Of a stretch of DNA of 64,000 nt, positions 1 through 7,791 are shown in pieces. The stretch is from the NCBI RefSeq assembly GCF_003933235.1, contig NZ_RWJI01000001.1, positions 502,001 through 566,000 of the forward strand. The letters run 5' to 3'. Source of the stretch: Sphingorhabdus wooponensis. GTDB lineage: Bacteria > Pseudomonadota > Alphaproteobacteria > Sphingomonadales > Sphingomonadaceae. Within the stretch, counting starts at the first letter, position 1; each line of letters begins with the position of its first letter. The notes under the pieces are model-generated. The model worked only from the letters and a program-made list of their open reading frames with translations. It was not told where the DNA came from and made no database searches. The translations under genes and the position numbers were made by a program.

Positions 1-256
1 GTCCGGACTGCTTGCCCTTGGCGGCTTCGCGTTGGCTGCGTGTATGTGTGGCCCGGGGGAGCATGGAATATTCTGCCGTCACCCAGCCTTCACCCTTGCC
101 GCGCAACCATGGTGGAATACGGTCTTCGACGCTGGCGGTGACCAGAACGCGGGTGTCACCAAAACCGATGAGGCAGCTACCTTCGGCATGTTTGGTGAAA
201 TGGGTTTCAATCGAAATGGCGCGCATTTCGTCTGGCGCACGGCCGGATGGACGCAT
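1..256 (-). CDS. rph: Ribonuclease PH, N-terminal part (cut by window edge)
   Basis: The minus strand reads from an ATG at 256 to the left edge without a stop, giving the first 85 residues. The start [12 protein letters not shown] and the later segments [15 protein letters not shown] and [14 protein letters not shown] are typical of RNase PH, a phosphorolytic 3'-5' exoribonuclease that trims tRNA precursors. A Shine-Dalgarno-like AGGAG lies just upstream of the ATG. It is divergent from hrcA with about 80 nt between the starts, a common alphaproteobacterial arrangement. The C-terminal two thirds lie outside the window. Confidence 0.93.
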   Translation of the reverse strand, partial: MRPSGRAPDEMRAISIETHFTKHAEGSCLIGFGDTRVLVTASVEDRIPPWLRGKGEGWVTAEYSMLPRATHTRSQREAAKGKQSG

Positions 257-335
257 GATAATCTCCTGATAATAAGTTGCCGCCTGCCTTAGACTGCCCC
301 GCTTGCTTTGCAAGTGCGCGGTGCGCTACACTGCC

Positions 336-1382
336 ATGGTGAGCCAAACACCCATCCATGAATTGAATGACCGGACACGCATCATTTTTCGTATGGTGGT
401 GGAAAGCTATCTGGACAATGGCGCGCCTGTGGGATCGCGGACAGTCTCCAAATTTGCAGGGTTGAACTTGTCGCCTGCCTCCATCCGCAATGTCATGCAG
501 GATTTGGAGGAAGCGGGCTATCTCGCCTCCCCCCATACAAGCGCCGGACGCGTGCCTACCGAGAGTGGTCTGCGCCTGTTCGTGGACGGCATGATGCAAT
601 CGGCTGCTCCATCGGTCGAGGAACAACGCGCGATTGAATCGCAAATCCGTGGTGATGGCCCGATTGAAGAGGCGCTGGCAGCCGCGACGTCGGTATTGTC
701 GGGCCTGTCCGCCTGCGCCGGTATCGTCTTGGTGCCAAAACGGGACGCGGTCCTAAAGGCATTTAGCTTTGCGCGCCTGTCCCCATCTCAAGTGCTCGCA
801 ATCATGGTGGGATCCGACAATAGCGTTGAAAACCGGTTGGTATCGATTGATCCGGCAATCAGTGAAACCATGTTAGTCGAGGCCGCGAACTATATTTCTG
901 CACGCTTGTCGGGCTTAACCCTTTCGGAAGCGCTGGAACGCCTCGACAGCGAAATTCGGGCCGAAAAGGCGGAGCTTGATGTCGCCAGCCAAAAACTGGT
1001 GCGTGACGGCCTCGCTATTTGGTCGCTTGATGCCAATGACCGGCCAGTGCTCATCGTGCGCGGGCAGTCGAACTTGATTGACGATGCGGCGGCGGCGGAC
1101 CTCGACCGCGTTCGGCAATTGTTGGACGAGCTCGAAAGCAAAGAAGAAATCGCGCGATTGGTCGACAGCGCACGTGAGGCGCAGTCGACACGGATTTTCA
1201 TCGGTTCGGAAAATAATCTTTTCTCGCTTTCGGGATCGTCGGTCATCGCCGCGCCCTATCGGGAGGCAGGCGGCAAGGTCGTCGGCGTCATTGGCGTCAT
1301 CGGCCCAACGCGCCTGAATTATGCGCGCATTGTCCCGATGGTCGACTTTACCGCGCAGGCGCTGAGCCGTTTAATTAAATGA
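336..1382 (+). CDS. hrcA: Heat-inducible transcription repressor HrcA
   Basis: 348 aa. An N-terminal winged helix (about residues 5-75, with SPASIRNVMQDLEEAGYL and SPHTSAGRVPTE) is followed by the HrcA effector domain ending in VIGPTRLNYARIVPMVDF, both diagnostic for the family. HrcA represses chaperone operons by binding CIRCE inverted repeats and is tuned by GroEL availability. I chose the ATG at 336, because the in-frame TTG at 303 would add a tail not seen in the family. It precedes grpE by 89 nt. No CIRCE (TTAGCACTC-N9-GAGTGCTAA) was seen anywhere in the window, so its targets, probably groESL, lie elsewhere. Confidence 0.95.
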   Translation: MVSQTPIHELNDRTRIIFRMVVESYLDNGAPVGSRTVSKFAGLNLSPASIRNVMQDLEEAGYLASPHTSAGRVPTESGLRLFVDGMMQSAAPSVEEQRAIESQIRGDGPIEEALAAATSVLSGLSACAGIVLVPKRDAVLKAFSFARLSPSQVLAIMVGSDNSVENRLVSIDPAISETMLVEAANYISARLSGLTLSEALERLDSEIRAEKAELDVASQKLVRDGLAIWSLDANDRPVLIVRGQSNLIDDAAAADLDRVRQLLDELESKEEIARLVDSAREAQSTRIFIGSENNLFSLSGSSVIAAPYREAGGKVVGVIGVIGPTRLNYARIVPMVDFTAQALSRLIK

Positions 1383-1389
1383 TGCGCGG

Positions 1390-1420
1390 GTTGATGAAAT
1401 AGAATTGCTTTCTATATGCG
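1390..1420 (+). promoter_or_regulatory. Candidate heat-shock (RpoH) promoter of grpE
   Basis: GTTG at 1390-1393, a 17-nt spacer, then TCTATATGCG at 1411-1420. This approaches the alphaproteobacterial sigma-32 pattern CTTG-N17/18-CYTATNTNNG with one mismatch in each half. It lies in the hrcA-grpE gap, about 50 nt before the grpE start. The match is by eye; no transcription start is known. Confidence 0.4.
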
Positions 1421-1471
1421 AGCAGCAACAAACGACCATGCAGTCGCAACGTAAATGGGTTAATCAAGTTT

Positions 1472-2047
1472 ATGACAAAGAAGAAATCAGCCGCAGCCGA
1501 TCCCGCTGTAGAAAACGAACTTGAAGGCGTGCCAGAGCATATGAAAGACGATACGCCAGACGTAACCGATGCTGCCGATGCCAAGATTGCGGCATTGGAA
1601 GAAGCGCTCGCCGCTGCCCAGCAGGAGGTTTTATACGCGCAGGCCGAAACGCAAAATGTGCGCCGCCGTATGGAAAAAGAGGCGCAGGACGCGCGCGCTT
1701 ATGCTGCAACGGGCTTTGCCCGCGATGTGCTGTCGGTGTCTGACAATCTATCTCGCGCCTTGGAAGCGATCCCCGCTGAAATGCGGGAAAGCGAAACGAT
1801 GAAACCGCTCGTCATCGGCCTTGAAGCAACGGGCCGCGAACTGGACAGCGTCTTTACCAAAAACGGCATTACACGCATTGCCGCCATGGGCATGCCGCTG
1901 GATCCCAATCAGCATCAGGCGATGGTCGAAATTCCCAGCGCCGATGTCGAACCGGGCATCATCGTCGCTGAAATGCAGGCAGGATATATGATTAAGGACC
2001 GTTTATTGCGTCCTGCCTTGGTTGGGGTGGCGAAGGCGGCGGAGTAA
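1472..2047 (+). CDS. grpE: Nucleotide exchange factor GrpE
   Basis: 191 aa, normal length. An acidic N-terminus (about residues 1-35) is followed by a long coiled coil (about 36-110, with AQAETQNVRRRMEKE) and the C-terminal beta domain carrying GMPLDPNQHQAMVEIPS and GYMIKDRLLRPALVGVAK, all standard for GrpE. It releases ADP from DnaK and so completes the DnaK/DnaJ cycle in the cytosol. It sits downstream of hrcA and only 2.6 kb from dnaK-dnaJ, so the whole KJE system is encoded in this window. A candidate heat-shock promoter lies directly upstream. Confidence 0.96.
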   Translation: MTKKKSAAADPAVENELEGVPEHMKDDTPDVTDAADAKIAALEEALAAAQQEVLYAQAETQNVRRRMEKEAQDARAYAATGFARDVLSVSDNLSRALEAIPAEMRESETMKPLVIGLEATGRELDSVFTKNGITRIAAMGMPLDPNQHQAMVEIPSADVEPGIIVAEMQAGYMIKDRLLRPALVGVAKAAE

Positions 2048-2117
2048 GTCCGCGCGCATCATCACCATCAAGCCTGGGGTGGCGTAAGGTGACGCGCTCC
2101 GCTATCGAGCGCCTCTT

Positions 2118-3506
2118 ATGACTACAACGGCAAGCCCCACGGACCGTCCGTCCCCTTGGCGCGATGAACTTCGCGCGACCTTGGCGCTTGCCTGGCCTTT
2201 GATCCTAACCAACCTGTCGATGTCATTGATTGGCGCGACCGATGTGGTGATGGTGGGGTGGCTTGGGCCGACCGAGTTGGCGGCGGCGTCACTTGGGTTC
2301 AACCTGTGCATGATAGCGGCGATTTTCTGCATGGGGCTCGTCACCGCAACGGCGCCGATGATGGCGAGCGAGCGCGGCGCAAAGGCGCATTCGGTGCGCG
2401 ATATCCGCCGCACATTCCGGCAAGGCTTGTGGGTCGCGGTTGCGATCATGATTCCGATCTGGTTGGTCTTGTGGCAGACCGAAACAGTATTGCTAACGCT
2501 TGGTCAGCAAGCCGAGCTTGCGTCCAAAGCGCAAAGCTATGTGCGGGCCTATATGTGGTCGATCCTACCATTTTTATGGCTGATTATCGCGCGCAATTTC
2601 TTGTCGGCGTTGGAGCAGCCCTTATGGTCGCTGATCATCGGCACATTAGGCGTTTTTGCCAATGCGGCATTCAATTATGTCCTCATTTTCGGAAAGCTTG
2701 GTCTTCCACCACTGGGCCTGGTCGGTGCAGGCATTGGCAGCATATTGGCGAATGTGTTCATGTTTTTGGGCATGGTAGCGGTGATTAGCTATCATCCCAA
2801 ATTTAGGCGCTATCATCTCTTTGGGCGTTGGTGGCGCAGCGACTGGCCGCGGTTTCGGGCGCTGTGGAAATTGGGTTTACCGATTGGCGTGACCATGGGC
2901 TTGGAGGGTGGCGTCTTTGGCGTTGCCGTCATGCTCATGGGGTTGATCGACACCGCTTCGGTCGCGGCGCATGCCATCGCGCTGCAGGTCGCAAGCGTGA
3001 CGTTCATGGTGCCGATGGGTCTTGCACAAGCCGCGACGGTACGGGTGGGCATTGGCTATGGCCGACGCGATGCAGCGCTTATCCGCCGCGCTGGTTGGAC
3101 CAGCTTCGTCATGGGAACGGGGTTTATGGCCGCGATGGCGGTGTTCATGTGGCTGTTCCCCGAATTGCTGGTTGCTGTCTTCATTGACCGTGATGCTGCG
3201 ATCAATGCAGAGGTGGTGCAGCTGGCCATCAGCTTCCTTGCCATTGCGGCCTTGTTCCAAATTGTCGACGGCGCGCAAGTCGTGGGTGCGGGCATGTTGC
3301 GCGGATTACACGATACCAGCGTGCCCATGCTTATCGCGGCCTTTGGCTATTGGGTGGTCGGGATTGGTGTTGGCGCGTGGTTGGCATTTTACCAAGGGTG
3401 GAATGGCGTTGGCATTTGGGTCGGCTTGGCGACCGGGCTTGGCATAGTCGCCGTGCTGATGCTCGTGCGCTGGTCACTGCGCGCGCGGCTTGGGCTGTTG
3501 CCGTAA
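2118..3506 (+). CDS. MATE family efflux transporter (NorM-like)
   Basis: 462 aa with about 12 hydrophobic segments in two similar halves. The segment LAWPLILTNLSMSLIGATDV followed by MVGWLGPTELAAAS is the classic first-helix region of MATE proteins, and GMLRGLHDTSVPML matches the conserved stretch of the C-terminal half. Family members export cationic drugs or metabolites in exchange for Na+ or H+ across the inner membrane; the substrate here cannot be told. It follows grpE by 70 nt. Its 3' end overlaps the convergent downstream gene by 33 nt. Confidence 0.92.
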   Translation: MTTTASPTDRPSPWRDELRATLALAWPLILTNLSMSLIGATDVVMVGWLGPTELAAASLGFNLCMIAAIFCMGLVTATAPMMASERGAKAHSVRDIRRTFRQGLWVAVAIMIPIWLVLWQTETVLLTLGQQAELASKAQSYVRAYMWSILPFLWLIIARNFLSALEQPLWSLIIGTLGVFANAAFNYVLIFGKLGLPPLGLVGAGIGSILANVFMFLGMVAVISYHPKFRRYHLFGRWWRSDWPRFRALWKLGLPIGVTMGLEGGVFGVAVMLMGLIDTASVAAHAIALQVASVTFMVPMGLAQAATVRVGIGYGRRDAALIRRAGWTSFVMGTGFMAAMAVFMWLFPELLVAVFIDRDAAINAEVVQLAISFLAIAALFQIVDGAQVVGAGMLRGLHDTSVPMLIAAFGYWVVGIGVGAWLAFYQGWNGVGIWVGLATGLGIVAVLMLVRWSLRARLGLLP

Positions 3507-3968
3507 GAAGGGTAAAATGCCGTCATATTGCGACAGCGGCGGCGCGCCTGCAACTTGCGCCCCGTTACGCAAAAGAAATACATGCCGAACGATTTCGGCT
3601 TGCTGCTCCAACCCATATTGGTCGAGCTTCCATCCCGGTTTCAGGCTGTAATCATAACGGCAAAAGGGGTGTCGCCGCAGCGGCAAACATATGCCTTTTT
3701 GATGCTGCCACACATGCACCAGCTCATGGATGAACAGGCCTTGCAAGCTGAGGCTGGCATCGCAAAAATCGCTACAGTATAAATTGCCCTTGGGATGAAA
3801 CCATATATGCCCGTTCGGGGCCATGACAACGCGGCGCGGCTGAAACCAAAAATACCTATAATTATGGATGCGGATACCATCATAATCGAGCGCTGACCCG
3901 AAAACGGACTGCGCTAGAGTCCGTTCGCGGACGGTCAGGGGTCTGCCCGATTTATGCGGCCCAAACAT
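3474..3968 (-). CDS. Small zincin-like protein with HELVH motif
   Basis: 164 aa, soluble, with no signal peptide. The motif HELVHVWQ at residues 81-88 resembles the HExxH zinc site of metallopeptidases. The stretch after it, with DYSLKPGWKLDQYGLEQQAEIV, supplies a downstream Glu (LEQQAE) that could be the third ligand. This resembles small sphingomonad proteins often annotated 'vgr related protein', a name that says little about function. ATG at 3968. It follows the PCuAC lipoprotein gene on the same strand with a 2-nt gap, so the two are probably co-transcribed. Activity and target are unknown. Confidence 0.7.
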   Translation of the reverse strand: MFGPHKSGRPLTVRERTLAQSVFGSALDYDGIRIHNYRYFWFQPRRVVMAPNGHIWFHPKGNLYCSDFCDASLSLQGLFIHELVHVWQHQKGICLPLRRHPFCRYDYSLKPGWKLDQYGLEQQAEIVRHVFLLRNGAQVAGAPPLSQYDGILPFLRQQPKPRAQ

Positions 3969-3970
3969 AT

Positions 3971-4444
3971 TCAGCCATCAATGGCTTTCTTCTCGTCCGG
4001 ATCACTACCGTCGATTTCCTGCACGCGCGCCTTTACTAATATGCGGACATTGTTCGAAAATAGAAATTCTGTCTCAATCACGCCCAAGCGACGGGGGATA
4101 ACGTTCACGCCCCACATCATCACATGCTTGCCGCCTTTTTTGAAGGCGACTTTCTCTCCAGACGGAATAAGCACGCGGTTCATAGGCGCCATGGTTACAG
4201 CGCCGGTTTTTGCGTCGACAGTCACATCGTGCATTTCAACACGAATGGCCGATGGTGAACTTACGCGTAGTAAATGCACATCCTCTGGACCGCCATAAAC
4301 GTTGAAGTGCATGGCCGATGGGTTGTTGTCGACAGGCGACAGGGTTAGCACCGCTTCTTTCACTTTTAACTGTGGTGTCGGGCTGCATCCGCCCAGCAAA
4401 AGGGCAGCCGCAGCGCCGCTGATTATGCATATACGTCGGTTCAT
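3971..4444 (-). CDS. PCuAC-family copper chaperone lipoprotein
   Basis: 157 aa. The signal peptide ends in a lipobox LLGGC with Cys20, so a periplasm-facing lipoprotein is predicted. The mature part fits the PCuAC (DUF461) copper-binding fold: HFNVYGGPEDVHLLRV, then VEMHDV (His72), candidate Met ligands near 85-88, and GGKHVMMWG with His107 and Met109/110. The family delivers Cu(I) to cytochrome oxidase in the periplasm. The ATG at 4444 has a strong Shine-Dalgarno AAGGAGGA. The family usually has HxM-type spacing; here the last His is followed by V-M-M, a small deviation. No oxidase genes are nearby. Confidence 0.82.
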   Translation of the reverse strand: MNRRICIISGAAAALLLGGCSPTPQLKVKEAVLTLSPVDNNPSAMHFNVYGGPEDVHLLRVSSPSAIRVEMHDVTVDAKTGAVTMAPMNRVLIPSGEKVAFKKGGKHVMMWGVNVIPRRLGVIETEFLFSNNVRILVKARVQEIDGSDPDEKKAIDG

Positions 4445-4538
4445 AACGTCCTCCTTTTACTGTTAGGTGGGTGTGCTAGCGCGACCATCCTATACAGAGT
4501 TTTCACTTAACTTTTTCCCTATCTAGGAACGCCGAAGT

Positions 4539-4569
4539 CTTGTGCCAAGAGAATTGGCTCCTATATCGC
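4539..4569 (+). promoter_or_regulatory. Candidate heat-shock (RpoH) promoter of dnaK
   Basis: CTTG at 4539-4542, exactly 17 nt, then CCTATATCGC at 4560-4569. This matches the alphaproteobacterial sigma-32 pattern CTTG-N17/18-CYTATNTNNG at every defined position except the last G. It is about 100 nt before the dnaK start in the 225-nt divergent gap. A second -10-like box (CCTATCTAGG, 4518-4527) lacks a -35 at the right distance. Confidence 0.6.
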
Positions 4570-4669
4570 CGCTACAACGTCACGTTACGCGGAACCCCAG
4601 TGCCTGATAGGGCTGGTGCGAAATGCGACAGGGTAAAGTTCAATTTTTAAAATTTCGGGGTAAGTTTTT

Positions 4670-6577
4670 ATGGCTAAAGTTATTGGTATCGACTTGGGCA
4701 CGACAAACAGCTGCGTTGCGGTAATGGACGGCGGCAAGCCCAAGGTCATCGAAAATGCAGAAGGCGCACGTACAACGCCATCGATCGTGGCCTTTGCTAA
4801 GGACGGCGAGCGTCTTATCGGCCAGCCCGCCAAGCGTCAGGCAGTTACCAATCCAGAAAGCACCATTTACGCGGTAAAGCGTCTAATCGGTCGCCGTTTC
4901 GATGATCCATTGACCAAGAAAGACATGGGCCTCGTTCCGTACAGCATCGTCAAGGGCAAGACCGGCGATGCATGGGTTAAGGCAGGCGGCGAAGAATATT
5001 CGCCTTCACAAATTTCAGCTTTCATTCTGCAAAAGATGAAAGAAACAGCGGAAGCCTATCTCGGCGAAACCGTCACGCAAGCGGTCATCACCGTTCCAGC
5101 CTATTTCAACGATGCCCAGCGTCAGGCCACAAAGGATGCTGGCCAGATTGCGGGTCTTGAAGTGCTGCGTATCATCAACGAGCCAACCGCTGCGGCGCTG
5201 GCTTATGGCATGGACAAGGATGAGAATAAAACCATCGCGGTGTATGACCTTGGCGGCGGTACGTTCGACATTTCGATCCTCGAAGTCGGCGACGGCGTGT
5301 TCGAAGTGAAGTCGACCAACGGCGACACCTTCCTGGGCGGTGAAGATTTCGACAGCGTGCTCGTCGAGCATCTTGCTGCTGACTTTAACAAGGCCGAAGG
5401 CATTGACCTGACGAAGGACAAGCTCGCGCTGCAACGTTTGAAGGAAGCGGCGGAAAAGGCGAAGATTGAATTGTCGTCCACACAGACGACCGAAGTCAAC
5501 TTGCCGTTCATTACCGCTGACCAAAATGGTCCAAAGCACCTTGTGAAAACCATCACCCGTGCCGACCTTGAAAAATTAGTTGATGATTTGATCAAGCGCA
5601 CGCTTGAGCCCTGCAAAAAGGCTTTGGCTGATGCGGGTATCAAGGCTGATGGCATTGATGAAGTCGTGATGGTCGGCGGCATGACCCGCATGCCAAAGGT
5701 ACGCGACGTCGTGAAGAATTTCTTTGGCAAGGAACCGCACACAGGGGTGAACCCTGATGAAGTTGTGGCCATGGGCGCCGCCATTCAGGCGGGCGTGTTG
5801 CAGGGCGACGTCAAGGACGTGTTGTTGCTCGACGTGACGCCATTGTCTCTGGGCATCGAAACACTTGGCGGCGTATTTACCCGCATGATCGACCGTAACA
5901 CGACAATCCCGACGAAGAAGAGCCAGGTCTATTCGACCGCCGAAGACAATCAAAATGCCGTGACCATCCGCGTGTTCCAAGGTGAGCGTGAAATGGCAGC
6001 AGATAACAAGTTGCTGGGCAATTTCGACCTTGTCGGCATCCCACCTGCACCGCGCGGCGTGCCACAGGTTGAAGTGACCTTTGACATTGACGCCAACGGC
6101 TTGGTTAGCGTGACAGCCAAGGACAAGGGCACAGGCAAGGAACAGCAGATCAAAATTCAGGCTTCAGGCGGTTTGTCCGATGCGGATATTGAACAGATGG
6201 TCCGCGATGCCGAAGCCTTTGCCGAAGAAGACAAGAAGCGTCGTGAATCGGCAGAAGCCAAGAACAACGCCGAAAGCCTTGTCCATTCCACCGAGAAGCA
6301 GTTGGAAGAGCATGGCGACAAGATTGACGCCGCGTTGAAGGGCGAAATCGAAGCGGCTGTTGCGGAAACCAAGACGGCCATCGAAGGTGGCGATGCAGAA
6401 GCGATGAAGGAAAAGGCAACTGCCTTGGCCCAAATCGCGATGAAGCTTGGCGAAGCAATCTACAAAGAAGAGCAAGCTGCCGGCGCATCGGCAGATGCCG
6501 CATCGGAAGACGCGCCAGCAGACGACAATGTCGTTGATGCTGAATTCTCCGAAGTCGAAGACGACAAGAAAGACTGA
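4670..6577 (+). CDS. dnaK: Molecular chaperone DnaK (Hsp70)
   Basis: 635 aa, full length. The ATPase domain starts [18 protein letters not shown] and contains [14 protein letters not shown] and [12 protein letters not shown]. The substrate-binding domain has [18 protein letters not shown], and the helical lid ends in the acidic EEVD-like tail (SEVEDDKKD). It folds and refolds proteins in the cytosol with DnaJ and GrpE. Codon use is strongly host-like, as expected for a highly expressed gene. A candidate RpoH promoter lies upstream and a perfect hairpin separates it from dnaJ. Confidence 0.99.
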   Translation: MAKVIGIDLGTTNSCVAVMDGGKPKVIENAEGARTTPSIVAFAKDGERLIGQPAKRQAVTNPESTIYAVKRLIGRRFDDPLTKKDMGLVPYSIVKGKTGDAWVKAGGEEYSPSQISAFILQKMKETAEAYLGETVTQAVITVPAYFNDAQRQATKDAGQIAGLEVLRIINEPTAAALAYGMDKDENKTIAVYDLGGGTFDISILEVGDGVFEVKSTNGDTFLGGEDFDSVLVEHLAADFNKAEGIDLTKDKLALQRLKEAAEKAKIELSSTQTTEVNLPFITADQNGPKHLVKTITRADLEKLVDDLIKRTLEPCKKALADAGIKADGIDEVVMVGGMTRMPKVRDVVKNFFGKEPHTGVNPDEVVAMGAAIQAGVLQGDVKDVLLLDVTPLSLGIETLGGVFTRMIDRNTTIPTKKSQVYSTAEDNQNAVTIRVFQGEREMAADNKLLGNFDLVGIPPAPRGVPQVEVTFDIDANGLVSVTAKDKGTGKEQQIKIQASGGLSDADIEQMVRDAEAFAEEDKKRRESAEAKNNAESLVHSTEKQLEEHGDKIDAALKGEIEAAVAETKTAIEGGDAEAMKEKATALAQIAMKLGEAIYKEEQAAGASADAASEDAPADDNVVDAEFSEVEDDKKD

Positions 6578-6586
6578 TGTTGCATA

Positions 6587-6627
6587 TTTCCGACCGTCGC
6601 TATCGAAACATAAGCGACGGTCGGAAA
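6587..6627 (+). other. Perfect 15-bp hairpin between dnaK and dnaJ
   Basis: Left arm TTTCCGACCGTCGCT (6587-6601) and right arm AGCGACGGTCGGAAA (6613-6627) are exact reverse complements around an 11-nt loop. No T-tract follows (the next bases are GACCGGGGGG), so it is not a standard intrinsic terminator. It begins 10 nt after the dnaK stop. It could stabilise the dnaK 3' end or mark a processing site that gives more DnaK than DnaJ. Confidence 0.75.
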
Positions 6628-6647
6628 GACCGGGGGGTTAGTCATTC

Positions 6648-7775
6648 ATGAATCTCGACATTGATTATTATGAATTGTTGGAAGTCGAGCGGACAGCGGA
6701 TGAAAAGACGCTGAAATCCGCCTATCGCCGGATTGCGATGGAATGCCATCCCGACCGCAACCCAGGTTGCGACAAATCCGAAGCCAAGTTTAAGGCCATT
6801 AGTCAGGCCTATGACGTCCTGAAGGATCCACAAAAACGCGCAGCCTATGACCGGTTCGGCAAAGAAGCGTTTGAAAATGGTGGCATGGGTAGTGGCGGTG
6901 GCCAAGGCGGGGCTGGCTTTGGTGACTTCTCCGATATCTTCGAAAGCTTTTTTGGCGACGCTTTTGGCGGACGTCAGCGTGGCCCTGCACGTGGTGCGGA
7001 TTTACGCTATGACCTCGAAATCTCTCTTGATGAAGCATTCCACGGCAAAGACGCGGAAATCACTATCGATGTCGCGACCGCGTGTGGCACATGCGAAGGC
7101 ACTGGCGCGACACCGGGTTCCGGCAAACGTCGCTGCAACCTGTGTGCTGGCCATGGCAAGGTGCGCGCGCAGCAAGGTTTCTTTGTGGTCGAGCGCACAT
7201 GTCCGACCTGTCACGGTCGCGGTGAAGTGATTGAGTCGCCCTGCCGGGCCTGCGGCGGCGAAGGGCGGGCGGATGAACGCAAAACCATCGCCGTCAATAT
7301 CCCACCCGGCGTGGACGAAGGCACGCGCATTCGCGTTGCTGGTCGGGGCGAGGCTGGACCAAATGGTGCCGCGGCAGGTGACCTTTACATCTTCATTCAT
7401 CTATCACGCCACAAGGTGTTCGAACGCGACGGCACAACATTGTTCTGCCGTGTGCCCGTCAGCTTCACCACAGCGGCGCTGGGTGGCGAAATCCGTATCC
7501 CCGGCCTCGATGGGGCTGAACATGTCATCGTCGTTCCAGAAGGCATACAATCGGGCAAACAGCTTCGCCAGCGTGGGGCAGGTATGCCAGTGCTACAAGG
7601 GCGTGGTCGCGGCGACATGGTCATTCAAATCGACGTGGAAACGCCGTCAAAGCTCTCTGCGCGGCAGAAGGAAATTCTGCGCGAGTTCCGTGAAACCGAA
7701 ACGGGTGCAGAATGTCCGCAATCAACCGGCTTTTTTGACAAGCTGAAAGGCATTTGGGACGACATTACCGATTAG
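6648..7775 (+). CDS. dnaJ: Co-chaperone DnaJ (Hsp40)
   Basis: 375 aa. The J domain has the HPD motif at residues 34-36 and is followed by a Gly/Phe-rich linker (MGSGGGQGGAGFGDFSDIFE). The zinc region has four CxxCxGxG repeats (CGTCEGTG, CNLCAGHG, CPTCHGRG, CRACGGEG), and a C-terminal substrate-binding domain completes this type I DnaJ. It stimulates DnaK ATPase and delivers clients. The gap to dnaK is 70 nt and is filled by the hairpin at 6587-6627, so co-transcription with partial separation is plausible. It converges on the patatin gene with a 16-nt gap. Confidence 0.98.
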   Translation: MNLDIDYYELLEVERTADEKTLKSAYRRIAMECHPDRNPGCDKSEAKFKAISQAYDVLKDPQKRAAYDRFGKEAFENGGMGSGGGQGGAGFGDFSDIFESFFGDAFGGRQRGPARGADLRYDLEISLDEAFHGKDAEITIDVATACGTCEGTGATPGSGKRRCNLCAGHGKVRAQQGFFVVERTCPTCHGRGEVIESPCRACGGEGRADERKTIAVNIPPGVDEGTRIRVAGRGEAGPNGAAAGDLYIFIHLSRHKVFERDGTTLFCRVPVSFTTAALGGEIRIPGLDGAEHVIVVPEGIQSGKQLRQRGAGMPVLQGRGRGDMVIQIDVETPSKLSARQKEILREFRETETGAECPQSTGFFDKLKGIWDDITD

Positions 7776-7791
7776 GCTCGGGTGCAGTAGA

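Noticed and set aside
4518-4527. CCTATCTAGG as a second dnaK heat-shock -10 box
   Set aside because: No CTTG-like -35 lies 17-18 nt upstream; the pair at 4539-4569 fits better.
5203-5784. 193-codon frame antisense to dnaK
   Set aside because: Shadow of a strongly conserved gene with biased codon use; low-complexity Ser/Thr/Pro product.
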